From assembly GCA_026984515.1 (NCBI GenBank), contig JALSRZ010000116.1, forward strand, positions 1-45,147: DNA of 45,147 bases, read 5' to 3'. Under the pieces are notes generated by a model. The model ran no database searches, was not told the origin of the DNA, and worked only from the letters and a program-made list of their open reading frames with translations. This stretch comes from Thiohalobacter sp. Its GTDB lineage: Bacteria; Pseudomonadota; Gammaproteobacteria; DSM-19610. Both the position numbers and the translations under genes were made by a program. The first letter of the stretch is position 1. The number at the start of each line of letters is the position of its first letter. Positions 19,027-27,229 of this stretch are shown in pieces.

Positions 19027-20292
19027 TTATTCGCTATCCAGCCGCCGGAAGCTTGCACTCAGACTGCTCTCCGAATCAATCAGGAACTGACCGGACACCA
19101 CAACGGATTGCCCTTCTTCCAGACCCTCCAGGATTTCCACCTTGTCGCCGCTTTCTATTCCGGTCTTTACAATAACCGGCTGAAACCTGCCGTCTCCCAT
19201 GGCGGTCACCACGCGCTCTTCATCCGCCGTACGGATCACTGCATCACGCGGAACATACAGCACCCCTTCGCGTGGCCGGGCAAAGATGGATATATCTGCG
19301 ACCATGCCCTCTTTTACCATCGGGTTCAGCGTCCTGAACGCCAGCCGGGCGGTCAGTGACCGGGTCTTGAAATTGATCGCCTCGTTAACACGTTCGACGG
19401 AACCTTCAAAGATTCCGTTCGGCACCGACGGCACGCTGATCACCGCGCGCTGCCTGAATTTCAGCCATGCCCAGCTCTGCTCGAAAACTTCCGCATTCAC
19501 ATCGACCTTGTAGTAACCGCCGATCGTATAGACAGGTGATCCCGCAATCACCCGGTCGCCGGGTCGGCCCAGACGCTGTATCAGCGCGCCGGTTTGCGGT
19601 GACACCACCCTGTAGATACGCTCTATCTCACGCGTCTCTTCCAGCCGCTTGATATCCGGACCGGAGAAATGAAATGCGTTCAGTGTTTTCCAGAGTTGCG
19701 GCAACAACTCATTGTCCTGTGCATCCCAGCTTTCCAGATACTCTTCCTGGGCCCGGATCCGCTCCGGTGACAGCACCGTATACAGCAGTTCACCTTTACG
19801 GATGATCTCGCCCTGGTCTTTTTCCAGGATCCATTCCAGGCGCCCGGGTATACCGGGTGATACTTCCACGTTGCGCGTGGAAATGATCTTGCTGATCATA
19901 CCCATTGTGTCGATGCGACGGCTCAGCTTGCCACGTTTGACCTTCTCGGTACGCACACCCATGTTGTTGACAACTTCGGGGTCGATACGAACCACTGGCC
20001 TGCCGGAATCGCTCCCGGCATCCGCGTCATGGTGTTTTGCCGGCACCAGGTCCATACCACAGATGGGACAGTTTCCCTGCGTGTCGGAAGTAATTTCCGG
20101 ATGCATCGGACATACATAGGTCTGGTGCTGGTGCTGGTGTGACGACACGGGCGCCGCATCGCTGATCGCTTCGAGAGACGGCCGGCCAGGCGCCGTTGCA
20201 TCGCCCAGGTAGAAAACCGTCGCCGCAATGCCTGCCACCACGCCCAGCAGTGGACCGAGTATCCATAGTAGTCGGTGGGAGGAGCTGCTCAT
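19027..20292 (-). CDS. cusB: RND efflux periplasmic adaptor, CusB type
   Basis: A 421-residue membrane-fusion protein. An N-terminal helix (about 9-30) is followed by a short His-rich stretch (SHQHQHQ) and a heavy-metal-binding domain with CPMHPEI (C61) and CPICGMDL (C75, C78). The lipoyl and beta-barrel domains follow, with GELLYTVLSPERI and YVPRDAVI. The metal-binding domain can capture Cu(I) or Ag(I) and pass it to CusA. It is the first gene of the cusB-cusA unit; no obvious metal-responsive regulator is adjacent. Confidence 0.93.
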   Translation of the reverse strand: MSSSSHRLLWILGPLLGVVAGIAATVFYLGDATAPGRPSLEAISDAAPVSSHQHQHQTYVCPMHPEITSDTQGNCPICGMDLVPAKHHDADAGSDSGRPVVRIDPEVVNNMGVRTEKVKRGKLSRRIDTMGMISKIISTRNVEVSPGIPGRLEWILEKDQGEIIRKGELLYTVLSPERIRAQEEYLESWDAQDNELLPQLWKTLNAFHFSGPDIKRLEETREIERIYRVVSPQTGALIQRLGRPGDRVIAGSPVYTIGGYYKVDVNAEVFEQSWAWLKFRQRAVISVPSVPNGIFEGSVERVNEAINFKTRSLTARLAFRTLNPMVKEGMVADISIFARPREGVLYVPRDAVIRTADEERVVTAMGDGRFQPVIVKTGIESGDKVEILEGLEEGQSVVVSGQFLIDSESSLSASFRRLDSE

Positions 20293-20409
20293 ACGGGTTA
20301 CTGACCTTGGGTAAGCGGGATACGGCTGCGGCGTCTGTGCTGTCTGATAATAATTTAACGCCCTGTTATTGTATAGACTTTAGCTGCTCATGTGACGACA
20401 TGCACCGGC

Positions 20410-20440
20410 AAAAAAAGAGGGGGGCTAAAAGCCCCCCCTT
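20410..20440 (-). terminator. Rho-independent terminator after the SELENBP1-like gene
   Basis: On the minus strand the stem AGCCCCCC/GGGGGGCT is followed by a run of seven T after two or three bases. It lies about 55 bases after the stop at 20495 and isolates this gene from cusB. Confidence 0.88.
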
Positions 20441-20494
20441 AATACCTCTTGTTATCTGTCCGGCCTTGTTATCCCGGCCGTTTCAAGCTGCTTT

Positions 20495-22801
20495 CTAACT
20501 GGTCCACCAGGCCATGCCGTGCGGTGTGCCGTGTCCGGAATCACCATGCGGCCAGCTCTTGCGGTCAAAGTCCACACAACCATCATAGTAGGTGAAGTAG
20601 AAGTGCGGCCCGTAACGCTGCCCTTCCGGACCCCAGGAAGGTACGTCAGAGTAGAGACCAAAGCGTTTGTCTGAACGCAGGCGTGCCTTGCCAATGCCCT
20701 TCTTCAGACGCTTCTTGAACGTGAACATGCACACACGGTCATCACCGATGGAACCGGAACCCGGCAGTGAACCCACCGGCTGCGGCAGCGCAAACTCCCT
20801 CAGGTCGAAGAAGTACAGGCTGCTGACCACACGGTTGTCCGCCGGGTTCGGCAGCGTGAAGTGCGGTCCGCCGGAACCCATCAGGTTATCCAGGTTATCC
20901 AGGATGACACGGCTTGCAATCACCGGACAGTCACTGGCGCCATTGTTACGTGCACCGGCAAAGATGGTGGTAGCAGAACCGTCGAAGGCATGCGCATACC
21001 CTTTCGCATCACTGTAGGTATTGGTGGATGCACTGGGGTAGTCACACTGGATACCGTCGGTATCGTTGATCAGCGGACGAACGTCCCAGGCCACAACACG
21101 ACGTGAGTGCTCAAACGGGTAGTCACGGTTATACAGCGGCTGTCCGGGTGAGATGATGCCGGAGATCGGTGCGATCAGGTAGGTGTCGTCCTGGGTCAGG
21201 AAGAACACGGAAACACCTGTGCAGGGACCGGTATCATAAACAGCGTGGATGTTCGGCGTCTGGCCCTGTTGCCAGGTCGTCATATCCTCGATGTAGAACA
21301 GCGTACCGCCACACATGGAAGCCACAAAGCCACCCTTGTGCTGTTTGCCGTGACAACCCGGGTCATCCGTCGGGCCACCGGTGCAGTTGGTCTTCCACGC
21401 AGCCATCAGGCCGACAAACTCGTCCATGGTGACCGAAGAAGCGCCTATGCTGACACCGGCATCCGTCATACCACCTTCACGACCCTCGTTACGCGGACCA
21501 TCCGGCACCTGGGCAATGTCTTCCGGACGGTAGTCATCGCCACCCATGCCACTCATGGATTTCATCTTGCTGATATCCCAGAAGCGCACCGTGCTGTCCA
21601 GGCCCTGGGCCTGGGTGTCAGCCGCCGTCTCATCAAACAGACCCAGCGGGGTCTGGCCGGACAGGGCCAGTGACACAGCGTCACCGTAGTCCGAAGTGAC
21701 CAGGGTGTTCAGGTCAGGACGGGCAAAGATGCCGTGCGGGTTCGCCTGGTTGTTGGTGTCCTGTGGCGTGGTGATATCCTCACCCAGGACCGCACACGGG
21801 ATACACTGCCAGCGGGGCTTGTGACGAATAGGACCCGGCGAGTTCAGCACCGCGCTGAATTCCTTGACCAGGGTGCCATCGTGGTTGAAGACCACCACAC
21901 CACCGGGCGTGGTCAGTGACGGCGGCAGCGTCGGGGCAAAACCGTTACCCGCGTCAAACGTGCCCTGGAAGTTTTCCTTGGTACCCAGGAAAGAACCTGC
22001 CAGCAGGTTATCGCCAATGGAGACAAAGTCATCCGCAACCGTCAGGTAGTTGGTGCCGCCAAAACCACCGGAGATCGCCAGACCACAGGTGTTTTTATAT
22101 TTCGGATCGGTCGCATCCGGACCATTGGCGTTATAACGTACCACCGAACCCTTCATATCACCCGAAACGATGGTGTTATGAATCGGGCGGATGTTCATCG
22201 GGTGAGTAACGTCGCAACCAAAGATGTTGCCACTGATCAGGCCACCGGCCCACATCAGCTTGCGACCGTCATTGGTCTCTTCCAGGAAGGCATTGGTGTG
22301 ATGCGCTTCGTTGGCAATCGCGGACGGCAGGCCGTCCTCGAACAGACCCTTGGTGGTGGCATCCGGTACGGAAGGGGTCAGACCGACATCACCGACATCA
22401 CCCACTTCCAGGCCGAAGGCAACCTGGGCCAGCACATGGGCGTTCAGGACGAAAGGCATGGTTGCGGTGTTTACCACCGCGCCGTACTTGTAGACGTGCG
22501 CAGGCTTGGCATCGACCACGGCAATAAAGTCACTGGCCAGGTCTGCCGGGTCGCCACTGCGTAAAAAACTGGCGACGCCTTTACCGTTCTGCTCATAGTT
22601 CGGGTCGGTCTTTTTGTTCAGCAATGGATCATTATGTGCGCCGGGTCCAGGCAACAGTGTATCGTTGATCGGCTCCCAACCACCCTTGTCGCCGGTCCAC
22701 ACCAGCACATACTGGTTGCCGGCGGCCGCCAGACCTCCGACCAGCGCCAGCGAAGCGCCGACGGCAGCCGCAATGGCGGTTCGTTTCAGTGATTTCTTCA
22801 T
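20495..22801 (-). CDS. Exported SELENBP1/methanethiol-oxidase-like beta-propeller protein
   Basis: A 768-residue protein with a signal peptide (about 1-27, ending AAA). The block around residues 162-198 (NEAHHTNAF then LMWAGGLISGNIFGCDV) resembles SELENBP1, where ELHHSGW is followed by LVLPSLISSRIYVVDV. Later stretches NPHGIFARPDLNTLVTSDY and STVRFWDISK also fit that propeller. Family members oxidise methanethiol to formaldehyde, H2S and H2O2 with copper. This protein is much longer than the usual 450-470 residues and is divergent, so the activity is not assured. A sigma-54 type promoter lies upstream (22953-22968), and the gene stands alone between that and a terminator. Confidence in the fold is moderate. 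Confidence 0.55.
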   Translation of the reverse strand: MKKSLKRTAIAAAVGASLALVGGLAAAGNQYVLVWTGDKGGWEPINDTLLPGPGAHNDPLLNKKTDPNYEQNGKGVASFLRSGDPADLASDFIAVVDAKPAHVYKYGAVVNTATMPFVLNAHVLAQVAFGLEVGDVGDVGLTPSVPDATTKGLFEDGLPSAIANEAHHTNAFLEETNDGRKLMWAGGLISGNIFGCDVTHPMNIRPIHNTIVSGDMKGSVVRYNANGPDATDPKYKNTCGLAISGGFGGTNYLTVADDFVSIGDNLLAGSFLGTKENFQGTFDAGNGFAPTLPPSLTTPGGVVVFNHDGTLVKEFSAVLNSPGPIRHKPRWQCIPCAVLGEDITTPQDTNNQANPHGIFARPDLNTLVTSDYGDAVSLALSGQTPLGLFDETAADTQAQGLDSTVRFWDISKMKSMSGMGGDDYRPEDIAQVPDGPRNEGREGGMTDAGVSIGASSVTMDEFVGLMAAWKTNCTGGPTDDPGCHGKQHKGGFVASMCGGTLFYIEDMTTWQQGQTPNIHAVYDTGPCTGVSVFFLTQDDTYLIAPISGIISPGQPLYNRDYPFEHSRRVVAWDVRPLINDTDGIQCDYPSASTNTYSDAKGYAHAFDGSATTIFAGARNNGASDCPVIASRVILDNLDNLMGSGGPHFTLPNPADNRVVSSLYFFDLREFALPQPVGSLPGSGSIGDDRVCMFTFKKRLKKGIGKARLRSDKRFGLYSDVPSWGPEGQRYGPHFYFTYYDGCVDFDRKSWPHGDSGHGTPHGMAWWTS

Positions 22802-22952
22802 AGATCAATATCTCCCACAACGTTAGCGTTTTAAACCAGCCCCGATCCCGGCAGTTTCGGGAAACATCCGTCGAGGATGAATTCCGTACCACTGTCATCA
22901 TTCAGGCTGAGTACTTGGTTGCTTATCCCGCCCAAGTATGGGGCACTGTATA

Positions 22953-22968
22953 AGCAGTATCCGGGCCA
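22953..22968 (-). promoter_or_regulatory. Sigma-54 (RpoN) type -24/-12 promoter
   Basis: On the minus strand the sequence reads TGGCCCGGATACTGCT. It has GG and GC with the required 10-base gap, matching TGGCACG-N4-TTGCW at nearly all informative positions. Transcription would begin near 22941, giving a leader of about 140 bases before the gene at 22801. A short palindrome (CCGGG/CCCGG) overlaps the -24 side. Confidence 0.65.
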
Positions 22969-23268
22969 CCCGGATTTTAATACGAAAAATCAATGAGGTA
23001 TGAAGATCTTGAAGGTATTTCAGCGTATAAACGGACAACCTGTACTGTCTGGGCCAGGCAGTGTAATGTTTATCGTCATAAACCGTCGTTTGTAGACAAC
23101 AGTAATTATTATTTACATGTTAATTCAGCTAGTTATAATTCAAAGAATTTTAAATAAAACGAATATTAAATTATTCTTATAATCTGTAACTTATATTGAC
23201 ACGGATTGCATGACTATGCATTTCTGTTCTATAACAGCCAGTTATGAACAAACAGGGAAGATGTAAAT

Positions 23269-23281
23269 AATTTCGACAGAA
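23269..23281 (-). promoter_or_regulatory. Candidate enhancer site, 13-mer shared with 29243-29255
   Basis: On the minus strand this reads TTCTGTCGAAATT. The same 13 bases, in the same orientation relative to transcription, lie upstream of the sigma-54 type promoter at 29345. Here it is about 330 bases upstream of the predicted transcription start, a distance that sigma-54 enhancers tolerate. Confidence 0.45.
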
Positions 23282-23475
23282 ATACCGAAATGCGACAAAA
23301 TGGCATGACAACACGTCACCGTGTCACGCATCAGCTATACCAATGTATACCGGGAAAACGCTGCCGTTGAGGCGACTTGCGACCCGCCCTGCTGACGTCA
23401 TTCAGCAAAGCAGTTACAGAGACATTGGCCACTGGATAAAGTTCAAATCCGATTCGCGGAGTAGCTGCCCGTCGA

Positions 23476-23522
23476 TCACAGTAACCGCCCCTCCTCCCTG
23501 TAAGGAGGAACGGTTACTGTGA
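23476..23522 (-). terminator. Long hairpin downstream of DUF2892 gene
   Basis: TCACAGTAACCG pairs perfectly with CGGTTACTGTGA (12 bp), with an inner TCCTCC/GGAGGA stem and a six-base loop. It lies 11 bases after the stop at 23534. There is no U-run, so it may be a factor-assisted terminator or an mRNA 3' stabiliser. Confidence 0.5.
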
Positions 23523-23533
23523 AACCGGATTCG

Positions 23534-23731
23534 TTACGCTGACCGACAAGACCTGAAGCCGAAAATGCGGTAGGCCGGGCACCAGCCCGTCAAACCCGTC
23601 AGCAAGGGCACAATGCCGATCAACCCCCACGGAAACAGCGTATCCGCCAGCGGCCCAAGCAGGGAAAGCGCCAGCAGTGCTGCACCGCCCAGTACCCGAA
23701 CAATTCGATCCACACCACATACATTAGCCAT
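23534..23731 (-). CDS. DUF2892 (YgaP-like) inner-membrane protein
   Basis: A 65-residue protein with two hydrophobic segments (about 12-28 and 32-50), the sequence VDRIVRVLGGAALL and a C-terminal GWCPAYRIFGF. This is the DUF2892 pattern (N.G..DR..R...G and CP.Y...G), which also forms the membrane tail of the rhodanese YgaP. C51 in GWCP and C62 are present. Such proteins often sit beside sulfur or redox genes. The ATG at 23731 has GAGGTG upstream. It lies downstream of a Crp/Fnr regulator on the same strand. Confidence 0.85.
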   Translation of the reverse strand: MANVCGVDRIVRVLGGAALLALSLLGPLADTLFPWGLIGIVPLLTGLTGWCPAYRIFGFRSCRSA

Positions 23732-23826
23732 TACACACCTCGCAGTTTACTCGTTGAATACCGGTAACAACGATACCCGCAAGGCCTGCCGGTAACCGTG
23801 ATTAAGTCACCAGGCGCCCGGTATTT

Positions 23827-24492
23827 TTACTCCGCATCCATCCAGACGCGCGCCAGCGCCTGCGGTTCGAGTATTTCAACCGAACCGCGCTGTACCGCGA
23901 TCCACGCCTGCTTTTCGAATACTTTCAACTGACGGCTGATTACCTCGCGGGCAGTACCCAGCTCGCTGGCCAGCTGCTGGTGCGTCGCGGTAATCAACCC
24001 GGGTTTATTGGCACAGCGATCCACCAGGTGCCTGGCCAGCCGGGCATCAATGCGACCAAACGCGACATCCTCGACACGCTTGATCAGGTCACCCAGGCGC
24101 TGACCCTGGCTGGCAAACACAAATTTTCTAAAGTTCTCCGAACGCCCCAGCGCCTCGTTGAACATCTCCTGGGGTATAACCAGTGCATCCGTTGCCGATT
24201 CTGTAATGCCTTCGGCCGGATACGCCTCGTGACTGATCAGGCAGGAAGTGGTGATCACACAGGACTGTCCCTCACTCACACGGTAGAGCACCACTTCGCG
24301 TCCGCCGGTCGACAGCACCTGCACACGGACGCTGCCACTCACCACTACCAGGTAGTTCCGGCAGGTATCGCCACGGTGGAATACCGCCTGGCCGGCAGGC
24401 AGGTGCACACTCTGCACCTGCGCGCGCAAGGACTGCAGGGGCGGGTCGCTGCGGGGAAACCATTCATCCAGTAGTGATTCTGCGTTCTGCAT
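23827..24492 (-). CDS. Crp/Fnr-family transcriptional regulator
   Basis: A 221-residue regulator with an N-terminal cyclic-nucleotide-type barrel (about 15-120) and a C-terminal winged helix (about 145-215; THQQLASELGTAREVISRQLKVFE as recognition region). It has no N-terminal cysteine cluster, so it is not a [4Fe-4S] FNR. Cysteines C44, C78 and C84 sit in the barrel; C78 and C84 fall in GQSCVITTSCLISHE. A thiol-based signal is possible but unproven. The DUF2892 gene follows after about 95 bases and may be its target. Confidence 0.88.
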   Translation of the reverse strand: MQNAESLLDEWFPRSDPPLQSLRAQVQSVHLPAGQAVFHRGDTCRNYLVVVSGSVRVQVLSTGGREVVLYRVSEGQSCVITTSCLISHEAYPAEGITESATDALVIPQEMFNEALGRSENFRKFVFASQGQRLGDLIKRVEDVAFGRIDARLARHLVDRCANKPGLITATHQQLASELGTAREVISRQLKVFEKQAWIAVQRGSVEILEPQALARVWMDAE

Positions 24493-24532
24493 CGCACCGG
24501 CAGCTTAGACAATAACCGGTGCAATTTGAATC

Positions 24533-24559
24533 AAAAAAAGCGCAGGCCGAAGCCTGCGC
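24533..24559 (-). terminator. Rho-independent terminator
   Basis: GCGCAGGC pairs with GCCTGCGC around a CGAA loop and, read leftward, is followed by seven T. It would end the leftward transcript of the gene at 24821-25822 after passing through the repeat element. The element therefore lies between that gene's stop codon and its terminator. Confidence 0.85.
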
Positions 24560-24640
24560 CAGGTTCCCGGTTCAGCGGGAGGGAGATGCTGAAAATAACT
24601 GAACCGCGAAATTCGAATCTGCGCTGAAAATCCTGAAAGC

Positions 24641-24824
24641 CTAGCCCGCATTTCTCACCGACTTCCTGCTGCGGCGGCGTCATGCCGCGCGCTAAGCGGC
24701 GTTCACTCGGTCGGGCTGCTCGACATAGTGTCGACTATGCCTGCGCGGCCCTCGGTCACGAACGCCGCTTATCACACGACCTGCCACCGCCTCGCTACGG
24801 AACCCGGTGAGAAATGCGGGCTAG
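24641..24824 (-). mobile_element. 184-bp MITE-like repeat, copy 2 (inverted)
   Basis: A complete copy in reverse orientation with CTAG at both ends (24641-24644 and 24821-24824) and 20-base terminal inverted repeats. It differs from the copy at 27775 at about two positions. The right CTAG supplies the TAG stop of the outer-membrane protein gene. The surrounding 24493-24820 stretch holds only this element and the terminator to its left. Confidence 0.9.
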
Positions 24825-25822
24825 AAAACCACCTGCCAGCTCGCATTGAGCATCCATTGCGTACTCATCTGCGGGCCGTCCAGGTTCTCGTAAACGGGCA
24901 CACCCCCTTCAATTGCCAGCCGGTTCCCACTAAAGACACCGGCGGGTGCGTAAAAGTTCACACCCGCCAGCAAATCGGCCCGGGTACCGCCCTGCAGGTC
25001 GGGATCTGCGGTGGGGACCACGCGTGGATTCAGCTTCGGGTCGCTGCCATCTATATTTCCCCAGGTCTGCCATTTCAGGCGCAGGGAAGTGCTCCAGGCC
25101 GGGGCGAAACGGTACGCACCCCAGCCGCCCAGCTCCAGCCGGTCACCCAGGGAGTAGTGATTGTCATTGTTCCCGCCCGTACGTACCGTGCCGAGCACCT
25201 GCCCACCCCAGGACCAGGCATGGTTCGCACCGACCCAGGTTACCCCGGGCAACAGATCCCAGGTTCCCGAGCCCAGCTGCATGGGATAGGGCAGCTGCGC
25301 ATTACGCATAGCCGGTGTATTACCTTTTTCATCAATGTCCCCCGTCGGGGCGCTGACACTGAAATTCAGCAACAACTGCCAGTCATCCCGGTTGTATACC
25401 TTGTATATACCACCCAGCTTTACATCACCGAGGCCGTCGCTGCTGGTACTGAAACGCGCCCCCATGCGCGTCCGGTGGTCCATTTCCTTGCGAATCCACG
25501 GCGCCATCGCCATCAGGGTGAAGTCATCGGTCACTGCGTACATGGTGCCAAACATGTGCATCTGCATATCCATGCTGGTGGGCGTCACCATGAAATCCTG
25601 CAACACCTCGGAATTGCCGAGGTCACTGGTACCATCGCGCATACCGTCCATGTGCATGGTCATGTAGGTGTAGGAAAACATCCAGCTGCCCTGGTGGTGC
25701 ACATGATCACCCATCACGCCGGCAGGAGACGTTGTCAGGTGCACGTGATGATGGTGATGGTCGGCAGCCAGGGCCGGACTGCCCGACATGGCCAGCAAAC
25801 AGGTCGTTATCAGTTTTTTCAC
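24821..25822 (-). CDS. His/Met-rich outer-membrane channel (MetA-pathway-of-phenol-degradation type)
   Basis: A 333-residue protein with a signal peptide (about 1-19, ending ALA). The mature N-terminus is strikingly metal-binding in look: DHHHHHVHL, then HVHH and many Met/His residues (MTMHMDGM, MDMQMHM). The remainder is a beta-barrel with alternating strands that ends in WQVVF, the C-terminal Phe expected of outer-membrane proteins. It resembles the transporter family PF13557. Copper binding or uptake is inferred from composition. It is divergent from regB across a region with two RegA-like boxes. The TAG stop is formed by the repeat element. Confidence 0.65.
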   Translation of the reverse strand: MKKLITTCLLAMSGSPALAADHHHHHVHLTTSPAGVMGDHVHHQGSWMFSYTYMTMHMDGMRDGTSDLGNSEVLQDFMVTPTSMDMQMHMFGTMYAVTDDFTLMAMAPWIRKEMDHRTRMGARFSTSSDGLGDVKLGGIYKVYNRDDWQLLLNFSVSAPTGDIDEKGNTPAMRNAQLPYPMQLGSGTWDLLPGVTWVGANHAWSWGGQVLGTVRTGGNNDNHYSLGDRLELGGWGAYRFAPAWSTSLRLKWQTWGNIDGSDPKLNPRVVPTADPDLQGGTRADLLAGVNFYAPAGVFSGNRLAIEGGVPVYENLDGPQMSTQWMLNASWQVVF

Positions 25823-25900
25823 CGTACTCCCCCTTATTCTCCGTCAATCACTGTTCTGTTGCGCAATGCAGGCTAGCAGCAACCACCGGTGTCGCGGAAT

Positions 25901-25930
25901 GCGGCACAAGGTCGCGCGACAATTTGTCGC
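25901..25930. promoter_or_regulatory. Two abutting RegA/PrrA-type boxes
   Basis: GCGGC-ACAAG-GTCGC (25901-25915) is followed directly by GCGAC-AATTT-GTCGC (25916-25930). Both fit the GCGnC-N5-GnCGC form recalled for RegA/PrrA/ActR/RegR sites; the second is a perfect 15-base palindrome. They sit 35-64 bases upstream of regB and 79-108 upstream of the divergent outer-membrane gene, so control of both by RegA is likely. Confidence 0.6.
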
Positions 25931-25964
25931 ACCCCGGGAAATAACGAACTGCTAGAATCCCCTC

Positions 25965-27224
25965 ATGCCCCATCAGGATCCAGCCGGTGCCAGCAGTACG
26001 CGCAACCTGAAGCGCCTGTTCCTGCTACGCAACCTGGTCATCAGCGGAGAACTGGGCGCGCTGCTGGTCGCTCACCAGCTGGCCGGACTGGAACTGCCCC
26101 TGCAGCCGTTGCTGCTTATCATCGGCACGCTGGCCGCGGTAAATTTCCGCACCTGGCGCAGGATCCGCAGCGCAGTGAACATCCGGGATGGAGAATTCTT
26201 TCTGCAGTTGACCATCGACGTAATAGCCCTGACCGGCGTACTGTACTTTACCGGCGGCGCGACCAACCCCTTTGCCTGGTTTTTCCTGCTGCCCCTGATC
26301 ATTGCGGCAACCGTGCTGTCAGCCCGGGCCACCTGGTCGATGGCACTGCTCACCATCGGTTGCTACAGCCTGCTGATGTTTTTCTTCATTCCGCTCCCCG
26401 GCAACGATCACATGCAACACAACGACAACTTCAGCCAGCACGTGTTCGGCATGTGGTTCGGTTTTGTCCTGAGCGCTGTACTCATTGCCTGGTTCGTCGT
26501 CGCCATGGCCAGGACCCTGCGGGAACGGGATCGTTTACTGGCTGAAGCGCGGGAACAGTCCCTGCGCGACAAACAGCTGGTGGCGCTGGGTACGCTGGCC
26601 ACCGGGGCTGCACACGAACTCGGCACACCCCTGGCCACCATGGCCGTGCTCACCGGTGAACTGGAACGCAGCGAGGTCCCTGCAGACATCAAACGCAAGC
26701 TGGGTATCCTCGATGACCAGGTGAAGCGCTGCAAGCAGGCGCTGTCCGTCATATCCGCATCCGCCGGGGAAGCACGCGCGGAGAGCGGCAGCCTGATACG
26801 GGTTGAACATTTTATTGAGTCAGTAAGGAGCGAATGGAACAGACAGCGCCTCGATGCAGCACTGGATGTCCGGATAGATCCCGGCACAGACCAGGCCCGG
26901 ATCGTCGACGAACACACGCTGCACCAGTCGCTCATCAACCTGCTCAACAATGCGGCTGACGCGTCAAGCGAACCCCTGCGGATGATTGCCGGCTGGGATC
27001 GCCATTACCTGCGTATCGATATACTGGATCGCGGTCCCGGCCTGCACCCGCACACCGCTGACAGCATCGGGCAGCACAAAACCAGCCACAAGGAATTCGG
27101 CATGGGACTGGGGCTGTTTCTCACCCATGCAACCCTGCAGCGCCTGGGCGGGACCATTGAGCTGTTCGACCGCGAGGGTGGCGGCACCTGTACACGCGTA
27201 CAATTACCACTGGCAACGTTCTGA
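25965..27224 (+). CDS. regB: Redox sensor histidine kinase RegB/PrrB
   Basis: A 419-residue membrane kinase. About six hydrophobic helices (25-180) contain the quinone-site motif GGATNPF (97-103). The phosphoacceptor is H217 in GAAHELGTPLATM, typical of RegB. C256 in DQVKRCKQAL matches the redox-active cysteine region of RegB. ATP-binding motifs are NLLNNAADAS, DRGPGL and GMGLGLFL. The family senses the quinone pool and oxygen and phosphorylates RegA. There is no ribosome binding site; a TAGAAT 7 bases before the ATG raises the possibility of a leaderless mRNA. regA follows after 5 bases. Confidence 0.9.
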   Translation: MPHQDPAGASSTRNLKRLFLLRNLVISGELGALLVAHQLAGLELPLQPLLLIIGTLAAVNFRTWRRIRSAVNIRDGEFFLQLTIDVIALTGVLYFTGGATNPFAWFFLLPLIIAATVLSARATWSMALLTIGCYSLLMFFFIPLPGNDHMQHNDNFSQHVFGMWFGFVLSAVLIAWFVVAMARTLRERDRLLAEAREQSLRDKQLVALGTLATGAAHELGTPLATMAVLTGELERSEVPADIKRKLGILDDQVKRCKQALSVISASAGEARAESGSLIRVEHFIESVRSEWNRQRLDAALDVRIDPGTDQARIVDEHTLHQSLINLLNNAADASSEPLRMIAGWDRHYLRIDILDRGPGLHPHTADSIGQHKTSHKEFGMGLGLFLTHATLQRLGGTIELFDREGGGTCTRVQLPLATF

Positions 27225-27229
27225 CGCGC

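Larger units (their letters stand above)
22802..23533. other. 732-base AT-rich intergenic control region
   Basis: No gene was found here. The stretch is distinctly AT-rich (especially 23090-23200) against GC-rich surroundings. It holds a sigma-54 type promoter for the leftward gene at 22801, a 13-base motif shared with the promoter region of the operon at 29478, and at its right end a long hairpin after the DUF2892 gene. Confidence 0.6.

Noticed and set aside
23196-23230. TTGACA-like promoter on the plus strand in the AT-rich gap
   Set aside because: No plus-strand gene follows and no -10 box sits at the right spacing.
24728-25876. Open frame beginning MSTMPARPSV inside the repeat element
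   Set aside because: The same start appears in every copy of the element and runs antisense into neighbouring genes; it is a product of the repeat, not a gene family.
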